Source: Heterotrichella gracilis (taxonomy: Eukaryota; Sar; Xanthophyceae; Tribonematales; Xanthonemataceae). From it: a stretch of 64,000 bases of DNA. A model generated the notes under the pieces. It did not search any database and was not told the origin of the DNA. It saw nothing but the letters and a program-made list of their open reading frames with translations. Positions 58,659-64,000 of this stretch are shown here, piece after piece. The stretch covers positions 58,806 through 122,805 of the forward strand of contig JAULBX010006775.1 in NCBI GenBank assembly GCA_032358255.1, in the 5' to 3' direction. Within the stretch, counting starts at the first letter, position 1; every line of letters starts with the position of its first letter. The position numbers were made by a program, and so were the translations under genes.

Positions 58659-61274
58659 ACACCTGGAGCTTGGGTAGTACATAGCCTAGCTTGAATTGAA
58701 ATTGGGGCGTTTTGGATATCATGTGACTGCCTCCCCACCACAGACAGCTTGCCGTCAGCTTTGACGATAACCATGTATCAACGCATGCTGGTGATTTTGA
58801 GGCTTTTGTAGATCGCTCTTTGGTAAAGCCCTCAGCGGCTACACAGTGCTGCATCACTGCCCTGGGTGTTGATAAGGTTGAGCATATTCAGCTCACATAT
58901 CAAAGTTGTGTGCGACCCCTCAAGTGGGTGTTTTTCCACCTTGCGCGTCTCTCAGGATGCAGGCAGAGAGTTGGCAGCTTGCGGCGCAGCAGTGTGCTTG
59001 GCAGATTGAACCCCGGCTGGGTGTGGTGACCAGTTTTTGCAGGGCAGTGAGTGTGAATTTGTGTAGTGACCAGCTGATACGGCATCAGCTGCTATTGACT
59101 GTTTCAGGTGTGTTTTCAACGTGCGGGCACCAATATGGAACACCGTTATGATAGCCACTTACGGTTTTTGCCTTTGTCTGTGTATGGCCTTCTACAATGG
59201 CTTTTCTGAGTGTTTGAATGTACGTGCTGACCTGTTAATCGTGTTTGGGTGAACAAAGCAGCAAATTGGGGTAATGTTGGCATGGTTCGGGCCTGTTTGC
59301 CCGTTGTGCTCTTGGTACTTTGGGTGCAAGTATCATAGAATCACTAGATAAAGGTGCCTCAAAAGTTTATGAACGGTGACGTTAATGCAATTTGGTGTGT
59401 TGCCCATGCTAGTGGCTTTTGCTGAGTACACCGCTGAGCGTTTCTTATGTAAGCAAATCTGTTTCTCAAAAAAGAGCAGCACACCACACACGGCACACAC
59501 AACAGTATCACCGTGAGCCAGCAATATTGAGAAAAACAAACAGAAAATCAAGCACTGTAGCACAAGGGCGGAGTTAAGGGCGTACAGTACTGCATGCAAT
59601 AAGTCACATGCAGTGGAGCAAAGTAAGGGCCACGTCAGTTGAGTGGGGCCAAGTCACTCAGACATGACTCTGTGCAAGTCGTGACTCCCGGGCCATGCCT
59701 GCACTCCTCAATACTGAGGCAGCTGATTGTCTTTTCAGCTGTTGGGGCCCACAACATTACAGTGCCACCACCAATTGCTTAGTCAATTGGTCAAAACTAC
59801 GGTAAGGGTGCAATGTCATTGCTTTCCTTCCCGAGAGTGGTTACCTCGCAGATCATAATCTATTTACACTCGTTGAATCCTCAAAACTGCGATACAGGTC
59901 TGCAGCATGCTCCAAACTTTGGAACCAATTTGGAAATGAACCCCAAGTTGACAATTGCAAATGCAATAAATGCAAGTGGCTCACCAGGGTTGGCATAAAA
60001 TACATATTGACTGCAGCGCAACCACCGGTGCACGCCTAGTGCACGTTAAAAATCATTTCTTTGAGGCTTGCCAACACATGCTCAAGAGCAAAAACATCCA
60101 TTTATTGACAATGTAGACGTCTAGATGCGATGGCATTGGTTGCAAGTTCCCTAACAGAGATCCTAAGGCATATATCTGATCTTGAAAACTGCCTGTTGAA
60201 TTCATATGAATTCAGTAAGTCATATGCCATATCATATCCCAGTGGATGCTTCCCAGGCGTAAGGGTTTAAATAAAAAACTATCAGAAATATGGACCCCGT
60301 CAGCATGCAGACTCTGAACCTGATGGCCTGACATGCCCTATGGGCGGTGCACTGCACATATGAGATCACTAGTTTGACTGATTTGACAGTGAGCCTCTTG
60401 AAGACTCCCTAGACATGTGGACTTGTGCCGTGGAATGAGCGGACCCAACAACAGACTGATCACAAAATTCTCGATCAAGGAAGCAACAGCAAAGTAAGAA
60501 AGTAAGAAAACCCAAACCACGATGACTGCAGTGGTAAAAGTTCTGTAAAGTTCAAAGCCCAAACCAGGTGGCTTTCATAGCAAAACCGCCACACTACAAT
60601 CTCCTTTAAAATGAAGCGTCCGAGGAGCAGCTGCAGGGACGAAACCCCCTGAAGACTAACAAAAAAATGCCATTCAGAGGTCAGTATCATTCGCAGCGTG
60701 CCAACTGCAATCAACATTATAAATGGCACAATCTCTCATCCACACAGCGTTCTGTTCTCAATCATACATCACGTATCAAACCAGTGCCCTGTTTATTGCA
60801 ACATGCTCTGTGTGGCCACCCACACCACTTTTCACTTGTCCCCCTGAACTCGTATGTATGAAACAGGGCACGACCCCACCTGAACGAAAGAAAGAGAGGC
60901 AAACCCCCCCAGTGTAGCAGGTATTGCAGACCCCAACATTGCCAGGGGAAGTTGCATAGGGCGGCCTGGACACGGGATGTTCAGATTTGCTTCCAGTCCA
61001 ACCCCGCCTTTGCTGTCATGCCACGCTGCACGCCTGCACTGCATGTGACTCAGCCAGTCTGCCCCCTTCCCGCTCCCTCCTCACTTGTGTTAGCCGCGTG
61101 CATGCGTTGCACTCCACGTTTATTTTGCGCATGCTTTGCAGCATCGATTGCGCCCTGGCTGTACCCACCACGCCCTCAAAAACAGAAAAAAGCCATAGCG
61201 GGGTTGAGCACCCTTGCATGGCGGGAAAAAACTCAAGGTGCAGCTTGGATGCGCTTGGTGGACCGCATCTCCCA
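58659..61274. other. Intergenic region, no gene supported
   Basis: A/T-richer, with short frames on both strands but no domains or coherent splice series. It lies between the 3' ends of the DUF962 gene (+) and the kinase gene (-), so two 3' UTRs are expected. Confidence 0.45.
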
Positions 61275-63725
61275 TCAGCTGGGTACCTCCCCTCGCGATT
61301 TGGTTGGTTGTGACCCCCATGCATGCGCCTCCTGGCTGGGCCTTTCCTCCAATGGGGGCAGCTGGGGCCACACCTTGCCATCATCCACATTTATGGACCT
61401 CTCAGGCAGCAAAGGTGCAAACTCAGCCTCCATGCTGGGGCGCAGGCGCACAAAGGGGGATGGCATGCCCTTGGCGCGGCCGGGGGAGCTGCCGGTGGCG
61501 CCGGTGGTGGGGGTGGGTGACATGCGGAACAGGCGGGAGGTGGCAGCGGCTGTGGGGATGGAGGTGGCGATGGTGGGGACTGTGCGCGGGCTAATGGCGG
61601 CGGCGGTGGGGCTGGCGGGGGATGCGTAAGACATGGAGACGGGGCGGGGGGGCAGCCCCGGCGGTGGGCCCGCTCCCGCTCCTAGGCTTGAGCTTGAACT
61701 CAAGCTTGGAGCTGGTGGGAAGTTGGCCCTGGTGAAGGCCGAGGGGGGGGACTGGGGGGGCCTGGAGGGGGTGGGCTGGACAGGGTCCTGGGCACCAAGG
61801 GGTGTGCTGGACTGTGACACCAAGGGGAGGGACTGCACGCACGAGTCCTCCACACCGCTTGCTGCCGCCAGGAGGGTGGGGCGAGAGTTGAGGATGTCGC
61901 AGCTGACCACTCTGCGGCGCATGGCTGTGCGGGGCAGGTCTGCGCTTGTGCGGCGGCACTTGTTGAACTCCCGGCGTAGCACGCACAGAACCTGCTCGGC
62001 GGTGGGCCTGTGGGGGGTGCGGGGGGTGGGTTTAGAGGGCAGGGGTTGGGGGGTGCATTGACAGGCCTGCGGCGCTGCTGGGCGGGGGCGCAATGATGCA
62101 TCTTGGTGTCTGCCACAGGACTTAGGGTTTAGGGTTGTGCTTTTGCATGTGGGCAACGATACACTGTCGTGGCTGCATCACGCCGCACCCTGTACTTGGG
62201 CAGCCCAGGTTACACAGAGGCCACCCATGGCCGGTTGACCGCCTCCTCCCTCTTCCCCAGCACAGCACCACCAATTCCCAGTGGGACCCTTGCTCCTGCC
62301 TTGCACCACCGTAAACCCAAACCCTAAACCCAGACTCTAATCCTTACCTCTCGGTGGGGTCCTTGCTCCAGGCCTGGACCATGAGCTGCTGGTAGGGGGA
62401 GGGGCAGTGCGGGGGAATGGCGGGGCGCTTGCCCTCTGACAGTGCCAGAAACACCTGGCCTGTGCTCATGCCATCATAGGCGATCTCACCAGACATCAGC
62501 TCCCACACTGCAGGGGGGGAAACACACTGACAGGGGGGAAATGCACCGCAGAGGGGAAAACACAGGGGTGGCTCAGGCCATGGGGGAGGGGAGGTGCGGG
62601 GCCACATGTGCGTGGGGTCAGGAAGAGGGCGTAACCGCCGCAAATGATAGGAATTCACTCCTGTCCTTCCTCATATACCATGAATTCAGGACGGGGTCAC
62701 ATGGGGTATGTGAGGATGGGGATGAGAGGGAAAGCCAAGAAATTTGCCAAGCGCAGCCGCGACACAGCCATCCCCGGGGCACCTCCTAACACGGCCAAAA
62801 GGAAATAAGCGGGTCCACCGCTGCAGTGAAGGTATTGGGGAAGGAGAACCCCGTGACCCCCCACCGAGGACCCACACCCAATGCACCCATCCCCCCCCAC
62901 CCCCACCCCACCAGGCACGCACTTATCATTGCCAGCGCGTAGATGTCTGCGGCAAAGGTGAGGCTGCGGTTCACCAACAGCTCCGGCGGCATGTGGCTCA
63001 TTGTGCCCACAGTGCCTGTGTGCAGGGCCTCCTGGCCCTGGCGCAGCTGGCGGGACAGGCCAAAGTCACCGACCTGCGGGGGGGGGAGAGGCAGGGGGAA
63101 TAGTCAGTGTGGGGGTGGGGGGAGGGGGCGGGAGTCATGGGGATGGGGTGAGTGTAAGGGTGTTTCGGTATGAATTGATGTAGCTGTGAATTGATGTAAT
63201 ATTGTTTGATTTTGCGCCGCACATGCTTTGTGATGGTGAGAGCAGTAACATAGGAGGTGGCGATTGCAAGCCCATGTATTATTTGTGTGCACAATTGGGG
63301 CTTTATGTTTCACTTGGTTGCTTTCACACATGCCTGTGGCTATAGACTTTTCTGTGTGTGTGGATGATTTTATGCAAAACGATTCTTACATAATATTATG
63401 CCGATTTTGTACAGTGTGTAATTGTAGGCTGCCTATAATTGACACACATTGCCAGCACACATGACCTGTAGCTGCCAACCGTTGCATAACCCTTCCATAA
63501 TCGGCCCCACCTCGCCCGCCCGTTAATCGCTAGGGTTTTTGCCCCAAGTCCAAGGTAACATGTACCCTCTAGGGTTTTCCCCACCTTGCAGGTATACCCT
63601 CTGGGGTTCCCCAGCGATGATTTGAGCATCACATTTGCCGCCTTGAGGTCCCCGTGAATGACCCCCTCCGAGTGCATGTACTCCAGTGCCTGGGCGACGT
63701 CGATCAGGCAGCGGTACACGTTCAG
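61275..63725 (-). CDS. TKL/Raf-like protein kinase, 5' partial
   Basis: Four minus-strand exons are inside the window: 63725-63585, 63073-62923, 62507-62348 and 62007-61275 (stop at 61275). All are in phase and give 394 visible residues. They begin in the C-lobe. The catalytic loop is VIHGDLKAANVML (HGD instead of HRD, common in algal TKL kinases). The DFG segment is VGDFGLSRQLRQG. The activation-loop end is TVGTMSHMPPELL, followed by AADIYALAMIMWELMSGEIA and QAWSKDPTERPTAEQVL. After the kinase domain comes a 200-residue Ser/Pro/Ala-rich tail without domains. The Gly-rich loop and Lys/Glu pair must lie beyond 63725, outside or near the window end. The substrate is unknown. Confidence 0.92.
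62115..62340. repeat. TTTAGGG/CCCTAAA-type motifs at both ends of a kinase intron
   Basis: The run cttagggtttagggttg (about 62121-62136) and the run aacccaaaccctaaaccc (about 62313-62330) lie in the intron between kinase exons 62507-62348 and 62007-61275. The second run is 15-20 nt from the donor. Confidence 0.85.
63551..63617. repeat. Exon-edge copy downstream of a kinase donor site
   Basis: The exon end 63586-63617 (cttgcaggtataccctctgg...) is followed in the adjacent intron by a degenerate copy at 63551-63582 (containing taccctctagggttttcccc). The copy includes a telomere-like tagggtttt. Confidence 0.6.
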
Positions 63726-64000
63726 CTGCAAGGGGAGGAACGAGAGGGTGAGGGTGTTGCTGGGGTTAGCAGGAGGTCTTTTCCGGCGTCTGGCCAGGAA
63801 ATGGCTGAACAACCAGCAGGAACAAAGGGGGGGAGTCGACCATAGGGGAGATACATGCTGCCTGGGTGTACATCTGAATGGGAAGGTGCAGGTTGCCCCT
63901 GCTCCATAGTTACTTAGTTAGTGAGTTACATGCATTCCAGCAAAATAGCCAGATTAGCAGTCAGTCTTGCACATGCGGCGCCACGCAGCTCTTTCCTGGC

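Overview
The window is nuclear DNA of a green alga (Chlorophyta). The genes have many short exons with GT-AG introns, G/C-rich codon use, C/A- or G/T-rich low-complexity introns and no operons. The proteins are typical of algae and plants: a Raf-like/TKL kinase with an HGDLKAAN loop, a NO VEIN-type DUF3883 protein and a hydroxyproline-rich-type wall protein. Plant-type telomere motifs (TTTAGGG/CCCTAAA) lie inside introns, which fits a Chlorella/Coccomyxa-like (trebouxiophyte) lineage better than Chlamydomonas (TTTTAGGG). The genus cannot be fixed from sequence alone. Exon borders below were read by hand from splice consensus, unbroken reading phase and family conservation. In nearly all genes the phases close exactly.

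Layout. 267-2753 (+) strictosidine-synthase-like beta-propeller, 5' end incomplete. 3923-6014 (-) electron-transfer flavoprotein beta subunit, 6 exons, complete. 7263-9174 (+) secreted Pro/Tyr-rich repeat protein. 11337-14592 (-) ankyrin repeats joined to a cyclin-like box. 16632-23932 (-) ER glucosidase I (GH63), 17 exons. 24706-27727 (+) degenerate-RRM/coiled-coil protein. 29523-31579 (+) coiled-coil exon modules, the last in two near-identical 710-bp copies. 32408-38232 (+) large RRM-SR-coiled-coil protein. 38694-41533 (+) 3-hydroxybutyryl-CoA dehydrogenase. 42651-46381 (+) C-terminal part of a NO VEIN-like gene carrying a frameshift and an in-frame stop. 47248-48821 (-) penta-EF-hand protein. 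49964-52523 (+) unknown protein. 53010-53627 (+) orphan ORF. 55641-57090 (-) pICln. 58181-58658 (+) DUF962/Mpo1-like membrane protein with a GC-AG intron. 61275->63725 (-) protein kinase, 5' end outside the window.

Functional links are loose, as expected in a eukaryote. ETF-beta and the hydroxyacyl-CoA dehydrogenase both belong to acyl-CoA oxidation. pICln (methylosome/snRNP assembly) and the SR-rich RRM protein both point to RNA processing. Glucosidase I acts on N-glycans of secreted proteins such as the 7.3-9.2 kb product. Several pairs are head-to-head with 0.8-1.3 kb between starts.

The most unusual observations are: two apparently paralogous genes with degenerate tandem RRMs and coiled-coil tails (one with an SR domain); the broken NO VEIN gene; an ankyrin-cyclin fusion; and repeated copying of exon edges into neighbouring introns together with telomere-like CCCTAAA runs.
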